Positions 8,597 to 18,021 are shown, numbered from the stretch's first letter. The stretch: 64,000 bases of DNA from UBA3537 sp049889395 (GCA_049889395.1 JBMHDM010000015.1:115700-179699), one strand, 5' to 3'. Numbers and translations are program-made. Notes: generated from the sequence alone by a model not told the origin.

Positions 8597-10396
8597 TTAT
8601 GACAATTTATGACGTTTTCGATCGACCTCCCGTAGCAATACTTTTCTAAGTCGTAAACTATTTGGAGTCACTTCAACATATTCATCTTTTTGAATGTATT
8701 CGAGGGCTTCCTCCAATGAAAATTTTATGGCAGGTACAATTCGAGCCTTATCGTCCGCTCCAGCACTTCTCACATTGGTAAGTTTTTTGGTTTTAGTTAC
8801 ATTGACAACCATATCATCCTGTCGAGAGTTTTCTCCAATGACCTGTCCTTCATAGATCGCTTCTCCGGGATCGATAAAAAATTTACCCCGTTCTTGAAGT
8901 TTATCAATCGAATAAGGAATAGCTGTTCCATTCTCCATAGAAACAAGAGAACCATTTTGACGTTCTGGAATACCGCCTTTTAGTGGTTGATATTCTTTGA
9001 ATCGATGTGCCATAATGGCCTCCCCTGCTGTAGCGGTTAGAAGTTGATTTCTCAACCCAATAATTCCTCTTGAAGGAATCACAAATTGGCATATCATACG
9101 TTGTCCTTTAATTTCCATGCTCAAAAGTTCGCCTTTGCGCAGCGTAACCATTTCAACCGCTTTTCCAGAAAGTTGTTCTGGAAGATCAATGGTCATTTCC
9201 TCAACGGGTTCGCATTGAACACCATTTTGTTCTTTAATTATAACTTGTGGTTGTCCAATTTGAAGTTCATAACCCTCTCTTCGCATGGTTTCAATGAGAA
9301 CTGATAAATGTAAAACACCACGCCCAAAAACCATAAATTTATCTGCGCTATTGGTGGGTTCTACTCTTAGGGCTAAATTCTTTTCTAGCTCTTTTTCTAA
9401 TCGTTCTTTCAAATGTCTTGACGTCACGTACTTTCCTTCTTTGCCAAAAAATGGAGAATCATTAATTGTAAACAACATGCTCATCGTAGGCTCGTCTATA
9501 GCAATGGTTTCCAAGGCTTCTGGCGCGTCAATATCTGCTATAGTATCTCCAATTTCAAATCCCTCCAAGCCGACTATGGCACAAATTTCACCAGCAGAAA
9601 TTACATCTACTTTTTGGCGGCCCAACCCTTCAAAAACATACAGCTCTTTAATTTTTGATTTCAAAATTCTGCCATCTCTCTTTATTAGAGATACAGCTTG
9701 ATTAGTCTGAAGAGTCCCGCGCTGTAGGCGGCCAATGGCTATTCTTCCTGTGAAAGACGAGTAATCTAATGATGTAATGAGCATTTGAGTATTACCCGGT
9801 TTAAATTCTGGAGTAGGAATATGATCAATTACCATATCCAAAAGGGGTTTGATTGTTTCGGTCTTTTTGGTCCAATCTTCACTCATCCAATTGAATTTTG
9901 CTGAGCCGTAAACGGTCGGAAAATCGAGCTGCCATTCTTCCGCACCTAATTCAAACATTAAGTCAAAAACGGCTTCATGAACTTCATCAGGAGTACAATT
10001 TTCCTTGTCGACTTTATTGATAACAACACAAGGTTTTAAGCCCATTTGAATAGCTTTTTGAAGCACAAAACGAGTTTGTGGCATTGGTCCTTCAAAAGCA
10101 TCAACAAGAAGTAAAACACCGTCTGCCATATTTAAAACCCGTTCTACTTCGCCTCCAAAATCGGCGTGCCCAGGTGTATCAATGATGTTTATTTTGGTAT
10201 TTTGATAAACTACCGAAACATTTTTTGAGGTAATCGTAATGCCTCTTTCGCGTTCCAAATCGTTATGATCCAAAATCAAATCGCCTTTATTTTCGTTGTC
10301 TCGAAATAATTGGCAGTGGTATAAAATTTTATCGACCAAAGTAGTTTTACCATGATCTACGTGTGCAATAATTGCAATATTCTTTGTTTGATTCAT
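8597..10396 (-). CDS. typA: Translational GTPase TypA/BipA
   Basis: 599 residues, the usual TypA length. The GTPase motifs are all present: G1 AHVDHGKTTL near the start (about 11-20), switch II DTPGHADFGGEV (about 74-85) and NKVDK (about 128-132). EF-G-like domains III and V follow, and the family-specific C-terminal domain ends in basic residues. TypA binds the 70S ribosome and helps 50S assembly and stress or cold adaptation. A TACCTTTG box lies 20 bp upstream on the same strand. Downstream it abuts a small membrane protein gene. Confidence 0.97.
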   Translation of the reverse strand: MNQTKNIAIIAHVDHGKTTLVDKILYHCQLFRDNENKGDLILDHNDLERERGITITSKNVSVVYQNTKINIIDTPGHADFGGEVERVLNMADGVLLLVDAFEGPMPQTRFVLQKAIQMGLKPCVVINKVDKENCTPDEVHEAVFDLMFELGAEEWQLDFPTVYGSAKFNWMSEDWTKKTETIKPLLDMVIDHIPTPEFKPGNTQMLITSLDYSSFTGRIAIGRLQRGTLQTNQAVSLIKRDGRILKSKIKELYVFEGLGRQKVDVISAGEICAIVGLEGFEIGDTIADIDAPEALETIAIDEPTMSMLFTINDSPFFGKEGKYVTSRHLKERLEKELEKNLALRVEPTNSADKFMVFGRGVLHLSVLIETMRREGYELQIGQPQVIIKEQNGVQCEPVEEMTIDLPEQLSGKAVEMVTLRKGELLSMEIKGQRMICQFVIPSRGIIGLRNQLLTATAGEAIMAHRFKEYQPLKGGIPERQNGSLVSMENGTAIPYSIDKLQERGKFFIDPGEAIYEGQVIGENSRQDDMVVNVTKTKKLTNVRSAGADDKARIVPAIKFSLEEALEYIQKDEYVEVTPNSLRLRKVLLREVDRKRHKLS

Positions 10397-10416
10397 TCCA
10401 AAAGCATTAGGAATGG

Positions 10417-10424
10417 CAAAGGTA
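10417..10424 (-). promoter_or_regulatory. Candidate -7 box upstream of typA
   Basis: Read on the minus strand this is TACCTTTG, matching the Bacteroidota -7 consensus TAnnTTTG, 20 bp before the typA start. I see no clear TTTG -33 element at the expected 17-19 bp spacing, so support is moderate. Confidence 0.4.
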
Positions 10425-10481
10425 CACTTAATTTTAGGACTATATCGACCGATTCAAAGAACCTTAACAAACAAATTTAAT

Positions 10482-10489
10482 TATATTTG
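10482..10489 (+). promoter_or_regulatory. Candidate -7 box upstream of kdsA
   Basis: TATATTTG, a full match to TAnnTTTG, ends 20 bp before the kdsA ATG. The -33 element is weak. Together with the divergent typA box it makes the 113-bp typA-kdsA spacer a likely two-way promoter region. Confidence 0.5.
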
Positions 10490-10509
10490 TAGCCGAAAAA
10501 GATACGCCA

Positions 10510-11328
10510 ATGCAATTGCACACCATTCCTAAGTTGAAGCACACAGATTCTGATCAATTCTTTTTATTGGCTGGACCCTGCGCTATTGAAGGTGAGGACA
10601 TGGCACTGAGGATAGCAGAGCAAATTTGTAAAATTACAGATGAACTAAAAATTCCATTCGTTTTTAAAGGGAGTTTTAAAAAAGCTAACCGTAGTCGAAT
10701 AGATAGTTTTACGGGCATTGGTAATGAGAAAGCTTTAAAGATTTTAAAACGGGTTTCTGAAACTTTTGACATCCCCACTATCACTGACATTCATGAAGTT
10801 AGTGATGCGACAACGGCCTCAGAATATGTCGATGTATTACAAATTCCTGCATTTTTGGTTCGACAAACCGATCTGGTAGTAGCAGCCGCAAAAACGGGAA
10901 AAGTTGTTAATCTCAAAAAAGGACAATTCATGAGTCCGGAAGCGATGCAACATGCGGTAAAAAAAGTAAAAGACAGCGGGAATGATAAGGTTTGGATTAC
11001 TGAAAGGGGGAATATGTTTGGTTATCAAGATATGATAGTAGATTTTAGAGGAATCCCAACCATGCGCCAATATGCACCTACTGTGTTGGATGTTACACAC
11101 TCACTTCAACAGCCCAATCAGAACAGTGGGGTTACGGGCGGTAGACCAGAAATGATTGAAACCATTGCCAGAGCCGGAGTCGTTAACAATGTCGATGGAT
11201 TATTTATTGAAACTCATTTTGATCCTGCTAATGCTAAAAGCGACGGGGCCAATATGCTTCATTTAAATCATTTAGAGCAATTGCTTCAGAATCTTGTTGC
11301 TATCCGAAAAACGATTCAATCTTTTTAG
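10510..11328 (+). CDS. kdsA: 3-deoxy-8-phosphooctulonate synthase
   Basis: 272 residues. Condenses arabinose 5-phosphate with phosphoenolpyruvate to Kdo-8-phosphate, the committed step to the Kdo sugar of the lipopolysaccharide inner core, in the cytoplasm. Family landmarks: AGPCAIEG at 21-28, FKGSFKKANRSR, TDIHE, NLKKGQFMSPE and ERGNMFGYQDMIVDFRG. The cysteine at position 24 (GPC) is the residue found in metal-dependent KdsA enzymes such as that of Aquifex; the E. coli metal-free enzyme has Asn there, so the metal-dependent class is likely. It stands alone, convergent with the M28 peptidase gene 3 bp away. Confidence 0.96.
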   Translation: MQLHTIPKLKHTDSDQFFLLAGPCAIEGEDMALRIAEQICKITDELKIPFVFKGSFKKANRSRIDSFTGIGNEKALKILKRVSETFDIPTITDIHEVSDATTASEYVDVLQIPAFLVRQTDLVVAAAKTGKVVNLKKGQFMSPEAMQHAVKKVKDSGNDKVWITERGNMFGYQDMIVDFRGIPTMRQYAPTVLDVTHSLQQPNQNSGVTGGRPEMIETIARAGVVNNVDGLFIETHFDPANAKSDGANMLHLNHLEQLLQNLVAIRKTIQSF

Positions 11329-11331
11329 CCA

Positions 11332-12735
11332 TTAATTCTTTATTGGGCTATTATTTTCTATGCTGTTAAAACCATATTTATCAACCAGATAAATTAAGGA
11401 TGTCATGGTGGCGGCACCTAACTCCAGTTCGCGTTTATTTACTGCATCAAACGTATCATTCGAGGCATGATGATGGTCAAAATATCGTTGTGAATCGGGA
11501 CGTAAACCTGATAGAACAAGATCGTTATTTTTAAGTGGCCCTATGTCTGCACCGCTACCACCCTTTTTGAAATAATGAATCAAGTAAGGTTCGAAGAGTG
11601 GTTTCCATTTCAGAATTTGATTGATTTTATAATCAGGACCATCAAAGGAAAATCCTCTTGGGGTGAATCCACCAGCATCACTTTCTAGTGCAAAAATGTG
11701 TTTCTCGCCTTTGTTTTTAGCAATTTCAGCATATTTTCTTCCGCCCCGTAGTCCATTTTCTTCATTCATAAAAAGTACCACTCGAATAGTTCTTTTGGGC
11801 CTAATACCAGTTTGTTTAAAAAGACGTAGAACCTCCATGGATTGTACACATCCGGCTCCATCATCATGAGATCCATCTCCCAAATCCCAAGAATCTAGAT
11901 GTCCGCCAACAATAATAATTTCATTTGGAAATTGGCTGCCTTTAAGCTCTCCAATAACATTATATGATAAAACATCTTTGAGCTGCTTACAATTTTGCTT
12001 AAAATAAAACTTAATCTTAGGATCAATTTTCAACATTCCACTCAGCCGTTCGGCATCATTTGTACTTATGGCAGCTGAAGGAATTCTGTTTTTGACTGGC
12101 GTATCGCCATATGACATTGCGCCAGTGTGAGGAAGGTCATCTAGTCGTAAGTTCATAGATCTCACAATCATACCGACTGCACCATATTTGGCAGCTTCTT
12201 TGGCGCCACTGTAGCGTTGATCTACACAACCACCGTAGGCCTCAAATGTAGAAATTAAATCAGGTTGCATGGGCCTGTTAAAGAACACAATTTTCCCTTC
12301 AATATCGGAACGTGGTATGGCTTTCAATTCATCAATTCCCTTCACTTCAATTACTTCAGCCTTTAACCCTTGAAGTGGGGTAGCTACAGATCCACCCAAT
12401 GCACATAAATTGACTGGGATAGTTTTTCCAGGAGCAGTCTCTATGTATGAAAATTCTGGATTGCCTCGAACCCATTTTGGGACCATCACTGGCTGTAGCC
12501 ATACCCGATCTAACTCAAGTTTTTCTAACTCTGTTTTGGTATACTCAATAGCTAACTCGGCATTTAGGGAACCCGATAAACGGCCTCCAATTTCATTGGA
12601 CAAATAATCTAACCACTGATAGCTTTGCCCATTTGCTAGGGATGCTTTGTAAATTTTCTGAAGTTGATCTTTATCATTTTGAGCGATTATTGTAAACCCA
12701 AAACTTAAAAGAAAAAGTGTGATTTTTATGTTCAT
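11332..12735 (-). CDS. Secreted M28 family metallopeptidase
   Basis: 467 residues. A signal peptide covers residues 1-18 (ITLFLLSFGFTIIAQ). A PA-like insert precedes the catalytic domain. The two-zinc site of family M28 is visible: GGHLDSWD (His and Asp), GSHDDGAGC (bridging Asp), MNEENGLRGG (catalytic and metal Glu), a downstream Asp in ESDAGG and a His in DHHHASNDT. It resembles carboxypeptidase Q-like exopeptidases, which remove single amino acids from peptides in the periplasm or outside. It is the only gene in its short transcription unit. Confidence 0.92.
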   Translation of the reverse strand: MNIKITLFLLSFGFTIIAQNDKDQLQKIYKASLANGQSYQWLDYLSNEIGGRLSGSLNAELAIEYTKTELEKLELDRVWLQPVMVPKWVRGNPEFSYIETAPGKTIPVNLCALGGSVATPLQGLKAEVIEVKGIDELKAIPRSDIEGKIVFFNRPMQPDLISTFEAYGGCVDQRYSGAKEAAKYGAVGMIVRSMNLRLDDLPHTGAMSYGDTPVKNRIPSAAISTNDAERLSGMLKIDPKIKFYFKQNCKQLKDVLSYNVIGELKGSQFPNEIIIVGGHLDSWDLGDGSHDDGAGCVQSMEVLRLFKQTGIRPKRTIRVVLFMNEENGLRGGRKYAEIAKNKGEKHIFALESDAGGFTPRGFSFDGPDYKINQILKWKPLFEPYLIHYFKKGGSGADIGPLKNNDLVLSGLRPDSQRYFDHHHASNDTFDAVNKRELELGAATMTSLIYLVDKYGFNSIENNSPIKN

Positions 12736-12803
12736 GTCCTTGAGATTTGTTGTAAATATAACTTTTGAAGTATTAGATTTATAATAATAAAATCATAAAA
12801 TAC

Positions 12804-13970
12804 TTATGCTTTGCTGCCAAACATTCGAACATCTTCATCGGAAATTACTGATGATCCTAAGATTATCAGACGTTCAACAACATTTCGTAATTCGCGAATG
12901 TTACCAGTCCAGTCATAGTTTTTAAGAAGTTTAATCGCTTTTTCTGAGAACTGTTTTGGAACAGTACCTTGATCCTTAGCAATTTGAGCACAGAAAAAAT
13001 CAATTAGTAGAGGGATATCGTCCCGTCTGTCGTTTAGAGCGGGTACTCTGATGATGATGACCGCCAATCGGTGGTACAAATCTTCCCTAAAACGGCCCTC
13101 TAATATTTCCTTTTTTAAATCTTTATTGGTGGCAGCTAGCACACGAACATCGACTTTAATATCTTTATCACTTCCCACACGCTGAATTCGGTTTTCTTGT
13201 AAAGCCCTCAATACTTTGGCTTGAGCAGATAGACTCATATCGCCAATCTCATCTAAAAATAAAGTTCCAGAATTTGCGGCTTCGAATTTGCCAGCTCGAT
13301 CTTTATTGGCACTTGTGAAAGCACCTTTTACATGTCCAAACAACTCGCTTTCAATGAGTTCGCTAGGAATGGCAGCGCAGTTGACTTCAACCATTGGACC
13401 TTTGCATCGCTCGCTTTTTTGATGTAACCAGTGTGCCACTAGTTCCTTACCCGTTCCGTTGGGCCCAGTAATTAGAACACGTGCTTCGGTTGGTGCTACT
13501 TTATTGATAATTGTCTTGATATGTTCTATGGGTTGGCTTTTACCAACCATATTATATTTTTGGCTAATTCGTTTTTTGAGTTGTTTGTTTTCTTTGACTA
13601 GAGCTTTTCGGTCTAGGGCATGTCTAACTGTATTAAGAAGTCGATTTAGGTCTGGGGGTTTTGAGATATAGTCAAAAGCTCCGAGACGCATGGTGCTTAC
13701 AGCGGTTTCTAAATCACCATGTCCAGATATCATAACTATTGGCGTTTCTGGTTTGAGTTTCTTTATGGCTTCTAAAACTTCAACACCATCCATTTTTGGC
13801 ATTTTAATGTCACATAATACCAAATCAAAATCTTCTTTTTTTATCATTTCAACTCCTGATAAACCATCACCTGCTTGTGAAACTTGGTATTTAGGATTTT
13901 CTTCAGAAAGAATTTTGACTAATACTCTTCTAATAGCCTCTTCATCTTCAATGATTAGTATTTTAGACAT
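12804..13970 (-). CDS. NtrC-type response regulator lacking a DNA-binding domain
   Basis: 388 residues. Receiver domain 1-120 with phosphoacceptor D54 and K104. AAA+ domain about 140-375: Walker A GPNGTGKE 169-176, Walker B GTLFLDEIG 235-243. The sigma-54 contact loop reads GAFTSA at 216-221, not the classical GAFTGA. The protein ends at DVRMFGSKA, right after the AAA+ helical lid, so there is no Fis-type helix-turn-helix. Such a protein could act on sigma-54 polymerase from solution or need a partner. It lies downstream of a NatAB-like transporter; no histidine kinase gene is adjacent. I believe this short layout also occurs in other Flavobacteria. Confidence 0.9.
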   Translation of the reverse strand: MSKILIIEDEEAIRRVLVKILSEENPKYQVSQAGDGLSGVEMIKKEDFDLVLCDIKMPKMDGVEVLEAIKKLKPETPIVMISGHGDLETAVSTMRLGAFDYISKPPDLNRLLNTVRHALDRKALVKENKQLKKRISQKYNMVGKSQPIEHIKTIINKVAPTEARVLITGPNGTGKELVAHWLHQKSERCKGPMVEVNCAAIPSELIESELFGHVKGAFTSANKDRAGKFEAANSGTLFLDEIGDMSLSAQAKVLRALQENRIQRVGSDKDIKVDVRVLAATNKDLKKEILEGRFREDLYHRLAVIIIRVPALNDRRDDIPLLIDFFCAQIAKDQGTVPKQFSEKAIKLLKNYDWTGNIRELRNVVERLIILGSSVISDEDVRMFGSKA

Positions 13971-13998
13971 GGTCTTGTTTCGTTTTGATGATTTAAAG

Positions 13999-15309
13999 TT
14001 AGTATTTTAACCACTTCAAGAGTTCTTTGTAGGTTGGTTTTTTTCCGTACATTAAAATACCAACACGATAAATCTTGGCGGCAAACCAAACCGCAAATAC
14101 AAAAGTCATGGCTAAAATAAATAGCGATAATATTTGTTCCCACAGTGGTACACCAAAGGGAATCCTCATCAGCATAACTACGGGAGAGGTAAAGGGAATG
14201 AAAGAAAACACAGTTGAAATAGTGCCATGAGGATCTTCAATTACTGTAAACACACCGACATAAACGGCTAATATAAGCGGCATCAAAATAGGAAACATAA
14301 ACTGCTGGGTATCTGTTTCATTATCTACGGCTGCTCCTACGGCAGCATACAATGAACTGTAAAGAAGATATCCCCCAACGAAAAATAATACAAATGCGAT
14401 AACTAGGTTTAGTATGGGCAGGGCATAAAATTCGGTAACTATGTTTTGAATTTCAGAATTAGCTACCGAATTAGTTACTGCATCATTAATAAGTTCTTGT
14501 TGTGGGGTTTGAACAGGTGCTAAGTCTATTCCAAAAATTGTTGTGGAAACCAATAACATGACAAATCCTAAAATGACCCAAACAACAAATTGCGTTAATC
14601 CAGCTAGTGAGGTTCCGAAAATTTTACCCAACATCAATTGAATGGGCTTTACAGATGAGATTATGACCTCAATAATACGGCTTGTTTTTTCTTCAATTAC
14701 ACTCCTCATGATTAAATTCCCATATATGATTATAAACATAAAGAGAAGATAACCAGCGGCACCGCCAAACATGAGTTTCATGGCGCTTCCTGCTTTCGAA
14801 GTCTGAACGCCTTCAAAGCTTTCTTGATTTAAACTAATATTGGTGTCAGCTGCCTTAATTTTTTTCAAATCAACACCAGCTTGCCTTAATTTAAGTTCTT
14901 TAAGTTGGGTTTCTATTTTGGCTTCTAGAGCTGTAATAAATGTCAATGAAGGCGAATCTTCGGAGTAAAACTTAATATGCTCAGAAATTGAATTCAAAGG
15001 AAGCTGGGGAATATAAAGCAGTCCATAGGCATTGTTTTTGTTGGCTAGTGACTTTGCAGTGTTCAAGTCCATGTCTTGGACTAAGTCGTATTTAGTTTGA
15101 GAAGTCGATGACAATGTTTCTTTGAATAACCCAGATTGATCTAACACAATAATATTTCGAACCTTATCATTATTAACGTTACTCAGATATGCTACAAAAA
15201 GGATTAATGCAACTATAATTAAAGGGCTCAAGAATGTCATCAAAATGAATGACTTGTTTTTAACTTTAGCCAAATATTCTCTTTTGATGATTAATGGCAA
15301 GTGATTCAT
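13999..15309 (-). CDS. ABC-2 type transporter permease (NatB-like)
   Basis: 436 residues. One N-terminal transmembrane helix (about 20-43), then a soluble extracytoplasmic region of about 135 residues, then five or so helices between about 180 and 425. This is the NatB/ABC-2 permease layout. It overlaps the upstream ATPase gene by 4 bp (ATGA), so the pair is translationally coupled and forms one exporter. NatAB exports sodium in Bacillus; the substrate here is unknown. Confidence 0.9.
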   Translation of the reverse strand: MNHLPLIIKREYLAKVKNKSFILMTFLSPLIIVALILFVAYLSNVNNDKVRNIIVLDQSGLFKETLSSTSQTKYDLVQDMDLNTAKSLANKNNAYGLLYIPQLPLNSISEHIKFYSEDSPSLTFITALEAKIETQLKELKLRQAGVDLKKIKAADTNISLNQESFEGVQTSKAGSAMKLMFGGAAGYLLFMFIIIYGNLIMRSVIEEKTSRIIEVIISSVKPIQLMLGKIFGTSLAGLTQFVVWVILGFVMLLVSTTIFGIDLAPVQTPQQELINDAVTNSVANSEIQNIVTEFYALPILNLVIAFVLFFVGGYLLYSSLYAAVGAAVDNETDTQQFMFPILMPLILAVYVGVFTVIEDPHGTISTVFSFIPFTSPVVMLMRIPFGVPLWEQILSLFILAMTFVFAVWFAAKIYRVGILMYGKKPTYKELLKWLKY

Positions 15310-16238
15310 AATCCGTTATTTTGAATGGTTTGAATAAAAATATCATTAGCATTTGGCACCAGTTCTTTATAATGATTTATGTGGGCATTTGTACTCAAAA
15401 ATGATACTAATTCTTGAGAGCTTTCTCCAGTTTTCAACTTGATATTAAGTTTGAGATCGTCATCCAGAGACTTAAATTCGGCTTTAGATACCGAATATCG
15501 TTCAGAAATTAACTGTTTGAGTTCTGTCTTATTGGTTGTAGATAATCCAACCTCAAAGGTATTGGTTTTATGGTTACGTTTGATGTCAATCAGATTACCG
15601 TCTAATATTTTTTTAGATTTATGAATAAGGGCAATGTGGTCGCACAATTCCTCCACAGATTCCATCCTGTGGGTAGAAAAAATAACTGTCGCTCCATCAT
15701 CGCGAAGCTGTAGAATTTCGTCTTTAATCAAATTGGCATTAATGGGATCGAAACCTGAGAAAGGTTCATCGAAAATCAGTAATTTTGGTTGGTGTAGCAC
15801 CGTAACCACAAATTGAATCTTTTGAGCCATTCCTTTAGAAAGTTCTTCTATTTTTTTATCCCACCAATGTCCTATTTCAAGTTTATCAAACCAAAATTTT
15901 AAACGCTTTTTAGCTTCAGAGTATGATAGCCCTTTAAGTTGTGCAAGATAGAGTGCCTGCTCCCCCACTTTCATAGATTTGTACAGACCCCGTTCTTCTG
16001 GCAAATAGCCAATGTATTGCACATGATGTGGTTTTAAGCGCTCACCATCAAGAATAACCTCACCGCTATCGGGCATTGTGATTTGGTTAATGATTCTAAT
16101 GAGCGTTGTCTTTCCTGCGCCATTTGGACCCAAAAGTCCAAAAATACTGTGTTTAGGAACTTGAATAGTAACGTCTGAAAGGGCGTTAAACTCTCCAAAT
16201 TGTTTAGAAATCGCGTTGGCTTCTAAAAGGTTTTGCAT
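15306..16238 (-). CDS. ABC transporter ATPase (NatA-like)
   Basis: 310 residues. Walker A GPNGAGKTT (about 38-46), signature LSKGMAQK (about 138-145), Walker B LLIFDEPFSGFDP (about 159-171). The C-terminal 80 residues form the extra domain common in NatA and CcmA-like ATPases (DUF4162-like). Energises export through the overlapping permease gene. The same-strand dnaJ gene lies 85 bp upstream, so readthrough from grpE-dnaJ is possible. Confidence 0.92.
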   Translation of the reverse strand: MQNLLEANAISKQFGEFNALSDVTIQVPKHSIFGLLGPNGAGKTTLIRIINQITMPDSGEVILDGERLKPHHVQYIGYLPEERGLYKSMKVGEQALYLAQLKGLSYSEAKKRLKFWFDKLEIGHWWDKKIEELSKGMAQKIQFVVTVLHQPKLLIFDEPFSGFDPINANLIKDEILQLRDDGATVIFSTHRMESVEELCDHIALIHKSKKILDGNLIDIKRNHKTNTFEVGLSTTNKTELKQLISERYSVSKAEFKSLDDDLKLNIKLKTGESSQELVSFLSTNAHINHYKELVPNANDIFIQTIQNNGL

Positions 16239-16323
16239 GATTTTTAGTTTACAAAATACGACACCATTCAGAGGTGATTGTTACATTGTAAAGCTAACAA
16301 AAATTTGTAGAGAATTACAAGTG

Positions 16324-17436
16324 TTACGAAAACATATCTTTTACCTTCTCAAAGAAGGACTTATCGGAGCTTTCCGGTTTGGGTGTAAAATGCTCGTTGT
16401 TTCGCATTTGTTCAAAAAATTTCTTTTGATCTTTATTGAGTGTTTTTGGGGTCCATACATTAACATGTACCAGGAGATCACCCTTGTTGTAACCATTCAA
16501 ATTAGGTATTCCCTTACCACGCAATCGCAATATTTTCCCAGATTGAACACCTGGCTCAATTTTCAACCTAACTTTTCCTGTGACAGTATCTATTTCAACA
16601 GAAGCTCCTAATATGGCATCTGGTAAACTAACATAAAGATCATAATGTAAATTATCTCCTTCACGCTGAAGCTTTGGATGTGCTTCTTGCGAAATGGCGA
16701 CTAATAAATCACCTGAGATTCCGTTTCCTGGGGCTGCATTTCCTTTGCCTGTTACTTTCAATTGCATACCGTCCTCAACTCCAGCTGGTATTTTGATGGA
16801 CACTGTTTCTTCTTCTATCACGAAACCATTAGCATCAGCATTTGGAGGACGATGATCAATAACCTGTCCAGAACCACCACAAGCGGTACAAGGCGAAGCA
16901 GTTTGCATACGGCCCAATATGGTATTCGTTATACGATTAACCTGTCCAGAACCGTTACAAGTGTTACAGGTCTTATAGGAAACGCCTTGAGCTTGTTTTT
17001 TGCGTTTTACTTTAATTTTTTTCTCAACACCGTTGGCTATTTCTTCTAAAGTGAGCTTGACTCGAATTCTTAAGTTAGTCCCACGAGGTGTACGTTGGCG
17101 TTTTCCGCCAAATCCACCAAAGCCGCCACCAAAAGCGCCACCAAAAATATCACCGAATTGGCTGAAGATATCATCCATATTCATACCCCCACCGCCAAAT
17201 CCACCAGCACCCTCAAATGCTTGATGACCAAATTGATCGTATCGTGATTTTTTGTTGGGATCGCTTAGTACTTCATAAGCCTCCGCAGCTATCTTAAACT
17301 TGTCCTCGGCTTCTTTATCATCTGGATTTTTATCTGGATGGTATTTGATTGCCATCTTTCGATAAGCTTTCTTTATTTCTGTAGCTGAAGCGTTCTTTGA
17401 TACACCTAGTACTTCATAATAATCTTGCTTTGCCAT
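16324..17436 (-). CDS. dnaJ: Chaperone DnaJ with a half zinc finger
   Basis: 370 residues. J domain 1-70 with HPD at 33-35, Gly/Phe-rich linker about 76-112, central domain, two substrate-binding beta domains and a C-terminal segment. DnaJ normally has four CxxCxGxG motifs binding two zinc ions. Here only two remain: C157/C160 and C183/C186. They correspond by position to motifs II and III. Motif I is replaced by KVKRKKQAQGVSYK and motif IV by NGFVIEEETVSIK. DnaJ delivers clients to DnaK and stimulates its ATPase. Follows grpE after 18 bp. Confidence 0.96.
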   Translation of the reverse strand: MAKQDYYEVLGVSKNASATEIKKAYRKMAIKYHPDKNPDDKEAEDKFKIAAEAYEVLSDPNKKSRYDQFGHQAFEGAGGFGGGGMNMDDIFSQFGDIFGGAFGGGFGGFGGKRQRTPRGTNLRIRVKLTLEEIANGVEKKIKVKRKKQAQGVSYKTCNTCNGSGQVNRITNTILGRMQTASPCTACGGSGQVIDHRPPNADANGFVIEEETVSIKIPAGVEDGMQLKVTGKGNAAPGNGISGDLLVAISQEAHPKLQREGDNLHYDLYVSLPDAILGASVEIDTVTGKVRLKIEPGVQSGKILRLRGKGIPNLNGYNKGDLLVHVNVWTPKTLNKDQKKFFEQMRNNEHFTPKPESSDKSFFEKVKDMFS

Positions 17437-17454
17437 GCTTTGCTATTGTGTTGT

Positions 17455-17985
17455 TTATTGACCGATAACGACTTTTGGAAATCGAATGACTTTTTCACCT
17501 AATTTATATCCCTTCTCAATCACATCTATAATTTTTCCTTTGAGATCTTCGCTTGGAGAAGGAATTTGCGTTACGGCTTCATGGTTATCGGCATTAAAGG
17601 TATCGCCTTTTTGTACCACAATTTGACTTAAACCCTTCTGCTCTAATGTCGAGATGAGTTTGTTTTTAATCAATTCCACACCCTTGGAAAGCTCTGAATT
17701 TTCGTGTTTAGAAATTTCAACAATGGCACGGTCAAAATCATCCAGAACTGGGAGCAGGGCTTGGATGACGTCTTGACTTGCTGTAGAAAACAACTCTACT
17801 CTTTCTTTTGCAGTCCTTCGTTTATAATTTTCAAATTCTGCAAACAAGCGCAAGAATTTATCTTTTTCACTGGCTAACTCTTCTTTTAGCTGATTCTCTT
17901 GGGATATGATCTGATCATCTTCATTTGACTGAATATCAACAGCTTCAGCTTCTGTGTGATTGATTTTTGACTTCTTTTTACTCAT
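17455..17985 (-). CDS. grpE: Nucleotide exchange factor GrpE
   Basis: 176 residues. An acidic, low-complexity N-terminus (about 1-35) leads into a long coiled coil (about 36-70) with the landmark FAEFENYKRRTAKER. The C-terminal beta wing holds the GrpE signature (NHEAVTQIPSP, then GYKLGEKVIRFPKVVIGQ). It releases ADP from DnaK in the heat-shock cycle. It is first in an operon with dnaJ, and a TAATTTTG box lies 28 bp upstream on the minus strand. Confidence 0.96.
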   Translation of the reverse strand: MSKKKSKINHTEAEAVDIQSNEDDQIISQENQLKEELASEKDKFLRLFAEFENYKRRTAKERVELFSTASQDVIQALLPVLDDFDRAIVEISKHENSELSKGVELIKNKLISTLEQKGLSQIVVQKGDTFNADNHEAVTQIPSPSEDLKGKIIDVIEKGYKLGEKVIRFPKVVIGQ

Positions 17986-18013
17986 ATTGTAAATTTTTCT
18001 AAACGACCTAGGA

Positions 18014-18021
18014 CAAAATTA
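18014..18021 (-). promoter_or_regulatory. Candidate -7 box upstream of grpE
   Basis: Minus-strand TAATTTTG matches TAnnTTTG. A TTTTG lies further upstream at about 18043-18047, giving a spacing near 21 bp, a little long for the -33 element. No CIRCE-type inverted repeat is present in this spacer. Confidence 0.42.

Noticed and set aside
9285..9701. 138-residue open frame on the plus strand inside typA
   Set aside because: It lies entirely opposite the clear TypA coding frame, has no recognisable domain and no promoter; it is an antisense shadow.
11326..11350. Possible terminator between kdsA and the M28 gene
   Set aside because: Stem is only five pairs with a 15-base loop and a mixed T tract; too weak to call.
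16762..17224. Two open frames opposite dnaJ
   Set aside because: They are complements of the Gly/Phe-rich and zinc-finger parts of DnaJ; Pro-rich product is the mirror of Gly codons.
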